Assembly: GCA_035578905.1 (NCBI GenBank)
Contig: JAQJVL010000084.1
Coordinates: forward strand, 1,733,941-1,797,940
DNA from: Stictocephala bisonia
Lineage: Eukaryota > Arthropoda > Insecta > Hemiptera > Membracidae
Direction: 5' to 3'
Length of the DNA stretch: 64,000 nucleotides
Below are positions 1-15,849 of the stretch, one piece after another; position 1 is the stretch's first letter; the number at the start of each line of letters is the position of its first letter. A model generated the notes under the pieces. That model had not been told where the DNA came from. It did no database searches and was given only the letters and a program-made list of their open reading frames with translations. The translations under genes were made by a program, and so were the position numbers.

Positions 1-179
1 ATGCTAAATAAAATATATCATCAAGTCCGAAAACAAAGTGTAATTTAATAAATTGAGTAAATGTTTTTAGTATGGTTTCGTATGTTCTTGTTCAAATGTA
101 ATATTTTTTTTTATTTGAGGATCGTAAAGTGTACAGTATGGGAAGCTAATAAAGTTGGCCTGACAAAGTTCATTCGTGA

Positions 180-290
180 AACAAATTTGACACTTTCCCG
201 ATGAGCAGATTTAACGTGACGTCACACGGCTGTAAATCCGCCAACACAAAGTCGTCGTGACGCACGTTCTGACGCAGGATTATACGCACT
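180..290. promoter_or_regulatory. GC-richer island with a perfect CRE palindrome
   Basis: TGACGTCA, the full CREB/ATF consensus, is at 217-224. Further TGACG half-sites lie at about 258 and 269, in a GC-richer patch inside very AT-rich sequence. The palindrome is intact in copy B at 51469-51476. I see no TATA box or coding exon next to it, so it is a candidate enhancer element only. Confidence 0.35.
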
Positions 291-299
291 TGACATTTC

Positions 300-1173
300 A
301 GGTTACAATAGCATACCTCTCAAAACATATATCAGGTGATCATTTCAAATAAAAGAAACACTTTTTATATTTAATTGTATTTTGTTTTAGATTTGTCCTT
401 AAGATATTACATGGACTCGAATAAATGAATATATATGAGTATATAAACATGTGAAATTAAATATAATTTCCCATTAAATATAAATAATAATAATCTGACG
501 TTTTTGATATTACAACAGCATAATGTTTTGGAATCCCAACTTTACTATTCGGACACATCTACGATAGCACTAATTTTGAATGTCACCTGAAAAAAAGAGT
601 TTCTAAGCAAATAACGTAAAACTATAACACCAAATTTCGTTACAAGCTGAACTGACTCCACTAAAAATTTACAAACTATTTTTCTATCCTCTGATGTCAA
701 TAGGAACAATTAAAATTTCTGCGTACTAAAAAAACTACAAAAACTTCTGGTGTTGATTTGTGTCTTGTTTTAAAAACAGAGCTGATAATTGCTTTATACA
801 TAAGTAAATTAAGTATTGTAAATGTCATTTCCCAAAAATGAAAAATCACTTTGTCGTAGTTTTTAAATATCAAAATAAATCCAACAACAGGATGGAAACT
901 AACTTCTATTAATTCTTCAATAGAAATAAAAAACAGAACATTTGTATTACTTGTATTACATCAAAACAGTTCCGACTAATTCTATTTTATTCAGTTTGAT
1001 TTAAAAATAATTTTACAGATCATAAATTAAAACTATTTTTTTAGCTATAAAATAAATATAAATAGAAAAACTAGTCGTAATTTTATTGATTTTATGAAAG
1101 TTCGTTATTTTTTAAATCTCGATAAAAATAATTAATTTTTAATATTTCAATATTATCTTCCTTCTAATTTTGA
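300..1173. other. AT-rich sequence, nothing recognised
   Basis: Duplicated in copy B (51550-52790), where two insertions interrupt it. I see no ORF, exon-like island or tandem repeat here. Confidence 0.5.
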
Positions 1174-1397
1174 GCAGTGGCCTTGACCGTAGGGTCAGAT
1201 GTCATCGCAAGTCAACGGAGTCAAGAAACATCGAGCGTGGCTGTCCCTTGGATGGGTGACTGTCTGAGCGATCCCGCCCTTGCACGCAGCCCGACTACTA
1301 GGTCACTGGTGGTGGTTTGAAACCCGTCGGTTCCTAGGTTAAGTGTTAGAGAGGGCTTCTTATCCCTAACTTCACCTGGTAAAATAAGACGATCTTT
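1174..1397 (+). mobile_element. 5S rRNA-derived SINE, copy A
   Basis: The head of this element aligns with the internal promoter part of insect 5S rRNA: an A-box-like stretch around CAAGAAACATCGAGCG, then TTGGATGGGTGAC, which corresponds to the 5S box C. It continues into an unrelated body with a GGTTTGAAACCC segment and a conserved tail around CTTCACCTGGTAAAATAAG. This layout (5S-type pol III head, unrelated body) is that of SINE3-type elements. It is not a functional 5S gene, since the 5' and 3' thirds of 5S are absent. Confidence 0.7.
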
Positions 1398-2420
1398 GAA
1401 TTTATCTTTTAACTTTTATTTTTCTCATGAGCATTATTACTCGTTTTGACGACACCGTTTAATTATATAAAAGAAAATATTTGAAAAAAATGTACATCTA
1501 TTTTAAATTCATTGATATAATTTTATAAGGAAAACAAAAATAAATTAAAAACACAAATTTAACTATGATATGTCAAATTATTCAACATATAGCAAACTTT
1601 GTAGTAGTATATTCATAGCAGTGAGTGTATTCAAATAAAAGAGAATATACATTTGACTACATTTAAATCAGAGTGGAGAGTTATATACTTAAGGCTTACG
1701 TCTAATTATATAGTTTAATTACATACGTTGGGGATATTCTTGTTGTACATTTGTTAATGGTTATAATTCTTAGACATTTTTATAAGACAATTTTTTAATT
1801 CGCTCGTTGAGAGTGACATTAACATTTCATAAATACGAAATATTAAGTATATATAATCATTTGAATGCGTATTTTACTGTGTAGAAGACGTTGTGTAACC
1901 GCTGTATAAGATATTGCACTAATGAAGAGGGAAGTAACCTTTGGAAAACAAATTGAAATGAATCATATTGCGGTTGCTTATTGAATATTATTTAAAGTTG
2001 TGCTATACGTACTAGTTGTATTGTTGAAGAGAGAAGAAACGTTTTACCTAACCAGACTACATTATTCCAAAGAGTAACACAAATTAAATCTAAATAGACT
2101 ATGGCCTTCTCAATGTCAGGGATTCGCAACAACTTGTTATAAACCTTGTTAATATATACGTCAAGACTATTTATTACCATACTATCTTTCATTTAAATGT
2201 GACCATAAACCTGTCAAATTCTGTAACTTGATTTAAACATTATCTGAACTATAGGTCTTTATTTGAATTTTTGGAAATATATTTAGTTTGTACAAACTTT
2301 GATATATGGGTAATAACATGAGTCTGAAGTAGACTAATTGACATATAAATCTATATACCAAGTTAGATTTTTTCTTTATTTTTCCTCAACAACCTCAAAT
2401 TATTCGATATATTTTTATCT
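1398..2420. other. AT-rich sequence, nothing recognised
   Basis: Present in both duplication copies (53048-54055 in B). It contains one short antisense ORF with no recognisable protein features. Confidence 0.5.
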
Positions 2421-2650
2421 ATTTATTTTTTTTTTATTTTACGCGAATATAACAAACATTTGTCATGAAGAACACATGTGTATACTGTGACTGTACGATT
2501 ATTTATGATGGTGAGAGTATATAAGTAATGAAAATAGAGTTTATGACGCAACAGATTCATGTGGGGGGAATAACTGAAATCAGCGGGAGAGAGGAGGGGT
2601 AGCTGAAACAATCTCCGCCACGTACCTTCTGCTGCTTGCCATCAGGAAGC

Positions 2651-2657
2651 TATAAAA
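2651..2657 (+). promoter_or_regulatory. TATA box of a candidate promoter (copy A)
   Basis: TATAAAA follows a GC-richer segment (2550-2650) and lies 53 bp upstream of the last base before an ATG at 2710. The same box is intact in copy B at 54292-54298. The distance fits a pol II promoter with a short leader. No initiator element is obvious. Confidence 0.4.
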
Positions 2658-2709
2658 CCAGTCGTGCGTTCAACCCTTAAAACCGACTACTTCCACTTTA
2701 TACAGCAAA

Positions 2710-2823
2710 ATGTCGCCATTCTATAACAAAATATTATTGATGTTGTTATTTAATATTGTAAAAAAAGGATTAAGTTTAGTAAAGCTTCCTCTTTATGATA
2801 TTTGTTTAGTAAAACTAACTTAA
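2710..2823 (+). CDS. Candidate small secreted peptide or first exon (copy A)
   Basis: A 37-codon ORF starts ATG TCG CCA TTC and ends TAA at 2821-2823. Its N-terminus, MSPFYNKILLMLLFNIV, looks like a signal peptide: a basic residue followed by a hydrophobic stretch. It has a TATA box 59 bp upstream and a usable context (CAAAATG). It may be a complete micropeptide. It may instead be the first exon of a split gene, since GTAAAA and GTAAAG after residues 17 and 23 could act as weak donors, and insect cuticle-type genes often have such a short signal-peptide exon. The matching downstream exon was not found. The 114 bases are identical in copy B. No family recognised. Confidence 0.3.
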   Translation: MSPFYNKILLMLLFNIVKKGLSLVKLPLYDICLVKLT

Positions 2824-3249
2824 GGAAAACGAATTAATCTGTTTAGATGTGTAATAGGCCTCTTGGAATTTAATTTTCAGTGCTAAGAATTGTACTGAAA
2901 TGGAAGCTGCAGTTCAGTTCTATAAAGTTTTGTTTGATTTAATTTTTAAACTTACGTTACCGAGTTTGACATTACGAGAGCTTAGAAATTGATCCTTAGC
3001 AATTAATTAACTATTGATTATCCTCTAAAATGAACACGTGTTATTCATAGTTACTAACATGTTTTACATTTTTTTTTTAAGAAATAAGATTAAACATTTG
3101 TGGTTGTGTAAGCAAAATAAAAGATATTGATAAGAATGTGTGGTCTACCTAAAAAAAACGTATATAATTGTAAGCTATTCATGGACTTTCATTTAATTGC
3201 ATCTGTTGAGTGCGTGCACACACACATACGTTAATTTTTACATATAATA

Positions 3250-6590
<3,341 letters not shown>

Positions 6591-6594
6591 TGAA

Positions 6595-6800
6595 AGGACG
6601 GCCGAGAGGTTCCTTGGCGGGGACAACAATGGTGCGCCCACAAAGCCAGCTTACTCTCTTTTAATGGAAATACCTCTAATTTCCCCAGGGGCTGTTAATC
6701 CTTCCGAATGAACTCGTATATTTTCACTGTCTATTTACACCATAAAAATGTCCCCCTCGCGAACTAATCTGGAATTTATATTTCTCCAGAGAAAAAGTGA
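6595..6800. other. GC-richer island, candidate conserved non-coding element
   Basis: About 200 bp that stand out from the AT-rich background and are nearly unchanged in copy B (58728-58935). They include GGACAACAATGG (Sox-like), TTTTAATGG and GTTAATCC (homeodomain-like) words. There is no ORF across it. An enhancer reading is inference from composition and motif density only. Confidence 0.3.
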
Positions 6801-6974
6801 CTCTCTACTGGTGTTTGAAAAATAACATTTTCGTGAAACATTTTTAAATTTTAACATGTATTTTCAGACATTAGACATTATTTTCAGGCGTGTGCATGAA
6901 ATGTTATTTAAGGTGTGAAGTACCTACGATAAACTGAGTTGGGGATTATAATATTAGAACTTGCACTACACAGC

Positions 6975-7610
6975 GTCACTTTTCAGTTTTATATGCTTAC
7001 ATCGTGGGTGGGCGGGTTACATTTCAGTTTTATATGCTTGCAGCGTAGGCGGGTGGGTTACATTTCAGTTTTATATGCTTGCAACGTAGGCGGGTGGGCT
7101 ACATTTCAGTTTTATATGCTTGCAGCGTGGGCGGGCGGGTTACATTTCAGTTTTATATGCTTGCAGCGTAGGCCGGTGGGTTACATTTCAGTTTTATATG
7201 CTTGCAGCGTAGGCGGGTGGGTTACATTTCAGTTTTACATGCTTGCAGCGAGGGCGGGCGGGTTACATTTCAGTTTTATATGCTTGCAGCGTGGGCGGGC
7301 GGGTTACATTTCAGTTTTATATGCTTAGATCGTGGGCGGGCGGGTTACATTTCAGTTTTATATGCTTGCATCGTGGGCGGGCGGGTTACATTTCAGTTTT
7401 ATATGCTTACATCGTGGGCGGGCGGGTTACATTTCAAATTTATATGCTTGCAGCGTAGGCGGGCGGGTTACATTTCAGTTTTATATGCTTGCAATTTGGG
7501 CGTGCGGGTTACTTTTCAGTTTTAATGTGTTTGCAGTGTAGCTTGTGGGTTACTTTTCATTGTTAGTGTGTTTGCAGGGTGGGTGTATGGGTTAATTTTC
7601 AATTGAATGT
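6975..7610. repeat. 41-bp minisatellite, 13 regular units plus 3 diverged (copy A)
   Basis: The unit is TTACATTTCAG TTTTATATGC TTGCAGCGTG GGCGGGCGGG (41 bp). Thirteen regular units have CAG positions from 6984 to 7476 at exactly 41-bp spacing, followed by three decayed units. Because 41 is not a multiple of 3, the repeat is open in several frames. The resulting YISVLYA / FQFYMLA reading frames are not genes. Confidence 0.97.
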
Positions 7611-7660
7611 GTTTGAAGTATCATGTAAACAGTGAGAGCGAGTTATTACAAACAGCCCTG

Positions 7661-8585
7661 TTTCTAAGTGTAGATGTTCATCCAATTAGCACATTATGAA
7701 AGAAAGACTGATCAACTTATAGGTGTTGGGAAAATACAAAGAGAAGTAAGTGGATGAGGACTGAAAATGAAGTTGGAAATCTCAAGTTTAGTAGTAAACA
7801 TTTAAATATATTATTTTTCCTAGGTATTAAAGATAATGTATGGCACGTTAAAGGATAACTTAAATTCTTTTACACCAAGTGAGCAAAGATAATACGAAAT
7901 AAAAAGTTAATGTGACTTTTATAATATTGAATTGAAATTTACTAGAATATAGCAATAATAGATATTTGGCATAAGCTTCTTATTTATTAGTATAAGTGTA
8001 TAATATTAAACAACTAAAAAACAGTAAAGTAAAAAATAATAACTTCCTTTTGCAATGGTCCTAACTTTGTATAGAAACAACCATAAACAATTACTAAACA
8101 TCATACACTGTGAAACTTAACTAACTTAAAATAAAAATGCCACATTTTATAATGCAAAAAATATAGTTTAACTTGCATGCAAGTGTTATTAGTAAGAAAC
8201 TATGAAGTATCAATACTTTAGTAAACTATGTCAAGTGTCCACGCAGGTACAATGCACATGCTGTCTCTTAGGTGAGATTAACATTAGAAAAGTGATCAAC
8301 CTCTAATTAAACTTCTTCATAAATTACATGATAATAAAAAGTAAACTACACTCAAAAATTATAAATAAAACTAAAATTCACCTTACTTTGTTCACAATGA
8401 ATTTCGTCCAATATCATTTCGGAATTACTGTTATGATCATGAATGACATACTGTAAATTCTGACAAATAATAACGTTTAGTATTTTTATGACTGTAAATA
8501 AGCCTACTAAAGATTAAAAATTATTATTATCCAATAATAATTATAACTTTATTCTACACGGTAAAATAAACCCTTTTGTCAAAGA
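7661..8585. other. AT-rich sequence, nothing recognised
   Basis: Shared with copy B (59710-60650). No ORF, tandem repeat or transposon end noticed. Confidence 0.5.
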
Positions 8586-8880
8586 ATTAAAGTTCGTGAC
8601 ACGCTGTTTAGCTCTGGACACATTTATTTGTGTTTTTTGGCCTAATTCAATGCTGTGTTAAATAATTGAATTTCCCCGTGTTTGTCCAATAATACAATTA
8701 TTACCGTTCGACCTTGTGTTTCACATTGGCAACCCAATATTCTGTTTACGGGTATTGCCAGTTACAGTTATTGAATGAAAAGCATCAATTTTATGTATTA
8801 GGCTCCACCGTTGTATAAAGTTGTATTCAGTTCCGAACAGCGCGTTTCAATAAAGCTGTTTGAATTAATTTAAAAACGGT
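8586..8880. other. Moderately GC-richer island, candidate regulatory element
   Basis: Well preserved between the copies (60645-60935 in B). It contains many ATTA/TAAT words, a CAATAAAG box and an ATTGAATG core, but no sustained ORF. Function is unknown. Confidence 0.25.
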
Positions 8881-9654
8881 TTTCACTATAGTATTATGAC
8901 TTTGATTACTAACAGTCTTTTCCAAAACGTTTTTAACACTTCAATATAAATACGTAGGCATTTAAAGTGCGATTTGGTGGCGTGTATTTAGAGAAATTAG
9001 CTGCCAGTTCAGGGTTACTACAAGACCCTAATTTGGGATCTTTGTTTTACTTTTTATTTATTAACAATATAAGATATGTACTGAACATTAATTCTAAGTA
9101 AAATATGACGATATATCTGGTTCAAGAGACTATTTGGCTCTTTAATCGTGTATTGATTCAGCTGTGAGGTGGGCTAAAGACAACGTTGCATAGTAAAGCA
9201 TGCCTGATATAAAGTAACAACCACTCTTGGGAAATTAGATGAGTTTCCATTAAAAAGGGGCGAGCAAATGACAGTTCCTGCAGTTGTCATCCATGACGAC
9301 TACTCTTCATTAGAATGGGTTTCATAGAAAAAATTAGTTTGATTAAAAACTGATAATTAATTATAAATTAAGTGCTTGAAGTTCTGTAGGCAATGCAATG
9401 TATATACATGGTATGCTATAATCTACTGTTAATTTCTCATGATATTTGCATGAAAAACTGTTTGTAACTTAATCATATCCTACTTGTGGAACAGTCCTAT
9501 ATCCTTCACTAAAATAATATCCAAAGTAAACTATACGTATCATACAATTTTATAATTATAATAATCATAATAAATACATTTAATAAAATAATGACATAAT
9601 TAACTTACAACATTTATTTATAGAATGTTTTTTATTATCACTAAAAATTAAGAT

Positions 9655-10574
9655 CATTTTAGAAGCTGGAAGCTGAATCCTAACCTATCAAAAACCGAAG
9701 TAGCCTGCTTTCACTTAAGTAACAGACTGGCTAATCGAAAACTGAACATCTTCCTAAATGGTGTAAAACTCCATCACAATGAGCATCCAAAGTACCTGTT
9801 TTCCATCATAATCTTCAAAGAACAGCAGCTAAAATTAACACCAGGGCAAATATATTACATCATATTTCTGGAACAACTTGGGCAGCCAACGCATATGTCC
9901 TGCATACTACTGCTTTGTCACTGGTATATTCAGCTGCTGAATATAGTGATCCCATGTGGCTAAATAGTGTTCATACTAAAGCGGTCGATGTCCAACTTAA
10001 TAGGGTGATCAGATATATAAGTGGTACTATCATCAACTCCACTTCCTTGGCTCCCGGTAGTTTGCAATATAGCTCCTCCAGAGATAAGACATCCGGAGGC
10101 ACTACTCCTGAACTCAATGAGATCTGGAATGCTCCACACCTACCCGTTATACAGTATCTCCCACGTCAGAACAGTCGCTTAAAATCTCGAAACCCACCTC
10201 TACTTACTGCTTTCCAGTTGAGCAGATCAAACTTCTCGCCCAATACCAGCTGGGTCGTAGCGTGGAACAGTTTTGATAGACGTAATAAGTTCCTTATTAA
10301 CGATCCGTCAATACCTGTAGGTGGGATGAACCTCCCTCCTAGGAAGTGGACATTGTTAAATCGGTTCCGAACTGGCGTTGGCAGATGCAATCATTGGAAG
10401 TATAAATGGCGATTGACAGTAGATCAGTCATGTGATTACGGTAAGTCTATCCAAACAATCGATCGTATAGTTACAGAGTGACCCCTGCGCTCTTTTACTG
10501 AGGGATTGGTCAGCATACACAGAATCAGTGAGGCAGGTGTTAGATGGCTCGATGGATTAGATTTAGCTTTGTGA
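9655..10574 (+). pseudogene. Non-LTR retrotransposon (jockey-like) ORF2, 3' fragment
   Basis: This is the C-terminal part of a LINE reverse-transcriptase ORF. It starts within the thumb region: from 9664 it reads SWKLNPNLSKTEVACFHLSN, a hallmark just after the YADD palm. After a frameshifting deletion at about 9797-9803 it resumes at 9804 with NLQRTAAKINTRANI, then GTTWAANAYVLHTTALSLVY and SAAEYSDPMWLNSVHTKAVD. It ends with PPRKWTLLNRFRTGVGRC and the family's usual C-terminal tail. An in-frame TGA at 10479-10481 replaces a conserved Cys codon; the frame then stays open to a TGA at 10572-10574. The catalytic palm, endonuclease and 5' end are missing, so this is a dead, 5'-truncated copy. Clade placement (jockey group) is from remembered family patterns. 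Confidence 0.88.
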
Positions 10575-13500
10575 CAGGAGATTACTTTACTTTTTATAAT
10601 CAATGAATATATAATCATGACTTTTGGATATTTATCCAAATATACATTGCAGCTTTATAATTAACAAATGGTAGTTCACAACAAACCATACAATATATAT
10701 ATTAGTCAGGATATTTGCTCCGGATGATGATCAGGCATTGCGTATTACAATGGGGAAAAATAGTGAGATTGTTTGTTAAAACAGCAGCTGAGAAACCATA
10801 ATATAGCTAATGGGAAACTAGATAAAGTACTGATATATACGAATATAAATGTAAGGCTTAACTATTTATCACTTGTTTTCAATAGAAAAATTTATATAAA
10901 TCCATCCAGTATTAAAATTCATCAACGCTTTTAGTTAATTATTAAGAATAGGTATGAAATACGTAACTAAGCATTATTATTTAACAACATTTGAAATCGA
11001 GAATTTAAAAGACATGCAAATTAAACGCATGTCATAAATTAAAAAATATTAATTCAAAAACATTCCTTTCTAAGTCATAAAATCATGCATGACACAGGAT
11101 TATTACATTTAATTTAGAAGATACCGATTTTAGACGTTTTATTGAAAAATAGCTGTAGGAATCCTGAAATTAATTTATGAAATTAATTTGACCAAACAGG
11201 AAGGAATCCTGTTGGTCAAACAGGCAAAGAAAAATTGGAAACATTTGAAGAACAATCACAAGAAAATAAATTTTACAATTCATTAAATCTTGCTGTACAT
11301 TCAATTGCAGATGACCTTAATTTATCATTAAAAGAAGAAAAATCTATTATTTAGTCATGTGGAGCTTAAAAGCGAAAAAAATAAATAGTATTGAAATATT
11401 TTACACATACAAGAATTCAAAATAAATTCCATTATTACCACTCACAAACCAATTTAAATTTCATTAAATATTTGATAAGTTTAACAACATATCAAATTTA
11501 TATTATGATCTGTTAAAATATTAATTCTAGAAATGTTTTATTTTAAAATATTTGTATAACCTTGATTTATTGTACAACTGATGAAGATTATAAGATTGCA
11601 AGGTGTTATTTCCTCATACATAAAAGATTCTTAAATATTCTATAATATCGTTAATCAAGAAATAATGTTTTCCCACAATATTATTGCACAGCCTCAGACA
11701 ACCTTGTTTCCACAAGTGGCCGGTAACATTGTGTAGCCCCTCTCCACCCTCAATATTGTTGACCCTAGCTAAGTGTGTTTTCATGTACTGGTGTGTCCCC
11801 TGGGGCAAGCTGGGTAGTTCAGGCATATAATGATGTTACTCTGAGGTTAGATTACATGAAAAATGATACATTAACTCTCGACAGATTTACTATTGAATCA
11901 CTTTGATTTAGAAGTGGGCATTCAATAAAAAGTCTGTTGCTAAGTACATAATAACTTATGTTGGACGCATTATTTACAGTTCTGATGAAATACATATATT
12001 TACACAAGAATTTGTCTATAAATATTTATATTCTACTTATAGACCAAAACCAGGACGAAAGGGCTTATTTCTTTATAATTATGAACTGAAAACAGTTGTT
12101 TTGTCATCTACTAAAAGGTCAATATCTGTGGTTACTACTTTTCTTATTATTGTTACCTCTTAATAATTGTAATGAATTAATTTTCTCCCGTTAGCATTAT
12201 TTATAAACTAAGTGAGGAAACCCAACAGTTTTTGCTACAACATGAGCTGAGTGTCAGGTAACCCGAGTACGCATGGGTTGTTGTTATTGAGGTCTATTTA
12301 TAAACAAAATAAAATTAGTAATGGTTTAGCATTTTATAATAACATATATTTTATAATAATCATATGGCATTTGTGTTATGAACAGAATATGCATTTATTT
12401 TAAACTCGTTATATTTTTTCATACACCAAAGATTATTATTGTTTAACAAATGCATCTCAAACCGTAAAATGTTGAAGTGTCAATACAGACGACAAAAGCA
12501 AAACACACCTTTCCATTAGTCCATCACCTTTGTTCCTTTGGAGAGTCCTAAATGGATTAAACAGGGAGACTCTCCTTCGAAGTGTTTGTTCAAAGCAGAT
12601 GTACTTAGGGATGACCTTCTCCTGAGGGGAATGTAAACACGTAACTTGGCAGAAAGATACGACAATTTATTTATTGTACGTTTGATAAAACATTGTCATG
12701 ATTATTAAATATAAAAAATCACAACATCCGTTAATTTCTAACCAATTTGGAAAAATATTTGTTCAGAAATAGTTTTAGTAAACAGTAACTGTTTTGTCTG
12801 TCGGGAATTATATATGACAGTGTGGATAAAATAAATGTCTTATAGTAAGAGCATTAATATTTTATCATAAATTCCTCATTGTTTTATGGTTATCTTTAGC
12901 TATTCTGTTCTAAATAATTTCAATAAATTAAAAAACACTTTTGAGAAAGAAGAAGAATTTATAGAAGAATTTTGTATTCCTAATATTGAAGATTTAACTG
13001 TAGGTTAACAAAAATTCTTAAAAAATCATTAATTCAATAAGGATACATTAAGATATTACTTAATTGATCACAGGTCAGTTGATTGAATAATCAACAGTTT
13101 TATGAATATGAAGGTAGATAACTAGAAGCTGTTCAGATAGTAAATCAACAGTTGTTTATTAAAGTTATTTACTCTTATTTTTTTGATAACTGTAGGGTGT
13201 TTTGCTAAAATATACTTTTACCCGTTACATTTTTTTAAACATTCATATGCTATGTAAATTCACTTAAAAGTTCGTACATTAAAATAATGTTATGAACTAC
13301 ATTACTCAAACGACAAGACGTTGTGTAACTTAGGCGTATTCTTAGAAGAGTATTGCAATGATTAGTACTCTCTGTTTAAAAAAAAATAAACTATTAAATT
13401 AAGTTTCCTAGAATATTGTGGAGAAAATAAATGAAATTGTACTTCTTATAGAGAAATTAAGCAATGTAAACTGTAAGCATCACAGAACTCCTAAATCAGA

Positions 13501-13955
13501 AAGGAGAACTGAAATATTACATAATTGGTGTCATAAACATGAAAGGTTCATGAATGAATAGTTGAACAAATTTGAACATTATATCTGTAATCATCCCTAT
13601 TTTTTATTAGATTCATAATGAAAAAAATAAATTGATTTATTCATAAATTGCCACTGGAAATCAGCATTAATGTGTTTCATATTTATTTAATTATATAAAA
13701 AATGATTACCTATGTTGGCGATTGAAATAACCTGTTTACTGATTGTTAGTCTGACTATATATGAAGAGTTATAAAATACATATACAATTCAAACAAAGAA
13801 AATAATACAAATTGCCTAAGTCAAATATAATAATTTGATGGCAATGTTATCAACGAATAAAATGCATAAATCGCTAAAAAAAACGTGCGCAACAAATGTA
13901 ATAGCAACATTGATGTATCGATATACTAGACTTTTAATAGGTTGTTAAATCTATG
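10575..13955. other. AT-rich sequence without recognisable genes
   Basis: Mostly featureless. It holds a 13-bp-stem hairpin at 11188-11218 (TTGACCAAACAGGA / TCCTGTTGGTCAA) and an 8-bp GGAGAGTC/GACTCTCC hairpin at about 12540-12574. A GC-richer patch at 11690-11820 has a 70-codon antisense ORF of no recognised family. Confidence 0.5.
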
Positions 13956-13959
13956 TGAA

Positions 13960-14170
13960 GTTGAGGCTTCAAGGAGCGGCTGAAGAAGTGTCATTATCAG
14001 CGAGCCTCGCGAGACAATGACAGCCAAGATGTCTTGAAGTGCACTTTTGTTCTCCGGAGGATAATATCACCATTTAACATCTATTGTTCGTGCCTTCTGA
14101 GGTCATATCTGTGATCAGCGGTGCAGTATCAGACCCTTCATTACTAACGTCAAACGATTCTACTTAACTT
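13960..14170. other. GC-richer island with dyad symmetry
   Basis: The segment includes TGTCATT...AATGACA arms around a GCGAGCCTCGCGA core (about 13990-14025). No ORF spans it. It is a candidate regulatory or small-exon region with no assignable function. Confidence 0.25.
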
Positions 14171-14519
14171 GAAGAAAACTATAGTTTATTTATTGAATAA
14201 TTCTTTTTGACGTTTGCGCTTAGTAGCATTAGTATGAAGTTCTAACAAGCTTTGTTGCCGAGAGTTGCGTTTGACATTTGACAGGAAATACTCGCTTGTT
14301 AAGGTAAAAACAAATCCGCTTCAAGACATTTCCATTGGTTCAAACAATATTACAATAGAACATTGTATAAATAATGAGATAACAACACTTTATAAACAAT
14401 AGGTAATGATAATGTGAAATCGACGATCATAAATAATACGTTTACTCAGACCCATATTCAAAAACAAATCAATACAAAATAAAGTAGGTTATAAAACAGC
14501 TGCATTTAAAGAACGGAAA

Positions 14520-14720
14520 GTGACAACAATGTAAGTCACACCGCCACGCCATTGGTTCCTAGCATTCCAAAACTGCTCGTAGTGTCAGCGATTGCTTTAA
14601 GAGTACTCTGAAGTCAAGTCGGGTAATTCATAAATGAGCTGTAATGTCACACAAACAATAGCTCCTTAGCATTTAGCTGTTGGCAGGCTGTTCACTGAGA
14701 ACTTCTTCAGATATAGACAA
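14520..14720. other. GC-richer island, candidate non-coding element
   Basis: It contains GCCACGCCATTGG (CCAAT-like on the other strand), AATTCATAAATG and ACAAACAATAG words (homeodomain- and Sox/Fox-like). There is no coding frame. Confidence 0.2.
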
Positions 14721-14729
14721 ACATAAGTT

Positions 14730-15840
14730 GGTAATTATTTCGGGATACGTAATGTTGGTGTATGTCAAACCATATAAAACGTAACTAATAAACATATACT
14801 TCATTTACAAGCTTATTAGAGTATATTAACATATACCATAATATATGTATGTATTTTTGTACCTATTTCAGAGAACCCTAGAAATATTAACGATATAGCA
14901 TCTAATAAGTAATTTTTATATGTATTTATCTAACATTGTAACAATTTCATTTCTAACCAAATAGATTATGATCTGGTAAATATAAAATATTGAATTTTAA
15001 GCATGTTAAGTATCATTACCAATTAATATGTTCAAAAAAAATCTTTTTAGATTTAATTTTGATATAATTACAAAAAAAAAACTTATCCATGTAATTAATT
15101 TACTACATATAATAAAGGGTGCAACTGTAATTATGAACATTCAAATATTAGTGATAAAGTGCAACGCTAAAACAGCTGACGCAAGATCCACACTGAATAT
15201 ATAAACCAGTTTAATTATAAAGTTATTTATTTCTATATAAATTTAAAGTAATTATATTTACCTCTGTAGCAGTCAATAATTCCGAACATTTAATAAAATA
15301 TTGTTATGATAATAAAATAATTTTTTACGCTTCAATAAATACGCCTATACTCAATATTAATGAGAATATAGATAATAATAAATAAATAATAACAATCCAA
15401 AGCTTCTATCACTTGGCAGGTTTTACGGAAGTGAACATTAGAAGTGAACTATAAATAAAGGTTGTGCGTCATAATATGTTACAACATTACAACGAATTAC
15501 GATAAACATGTACAAAATACCAATGAAATATTTATCTGTCATAAACTGTCTGAGGAAGTCATTTGTGGGTATACTAAGTTAGTTACTATATTATTTTGTA
15601 CTTGTATTGTAGTATATTTGTGCATTTTGAGCTTATATTGTAATACATTTGTGTTGTGTGACGTTTACTTGTACTGTATATGTACCAACACGTATTATGC
15701 TAATTAAAACACTACGTTTAAGTTACCAAAGACTTTAATTGGTGTTAAGTAGGTACTGCTGAGAAAAGCGGCCCTAACCCTACTATCAATAGTAGTAATT
15801 TAGTTGTTTCATTCTGCAAGTAGAAGTTTTATTTTTATTT
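14730..15840. other. AT-rich sequence, nothing recognised
   Basis: It includes one 81-codon ORF (15462-15707) rich in Cys, Tyr and Ile from AT-rich codons. It has no signal, domain or splice support. Confidence 0.5.
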
Positions 15841-15849
15841 GGATTATTT

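Noticed and set aside
6939..7541. Overlapping ORFs of FQFYMLA / YISVLYA repeats
   Set aside because: Produced by the 41-bp minisatellite in three frames; unit number differs between copies and there is no start, signal or splice support. The same applies at 59071-59657.
10166..10390. 74-codon antisense ORF
   Set aside because: Shadow of the LINE pseudogene on the opposite strand.
11614..11826. 70-codon antisense ORF in a GC-richer patch
   Set aside because: No recognisable domain, no splice boundaries and no repeat partner in the window.
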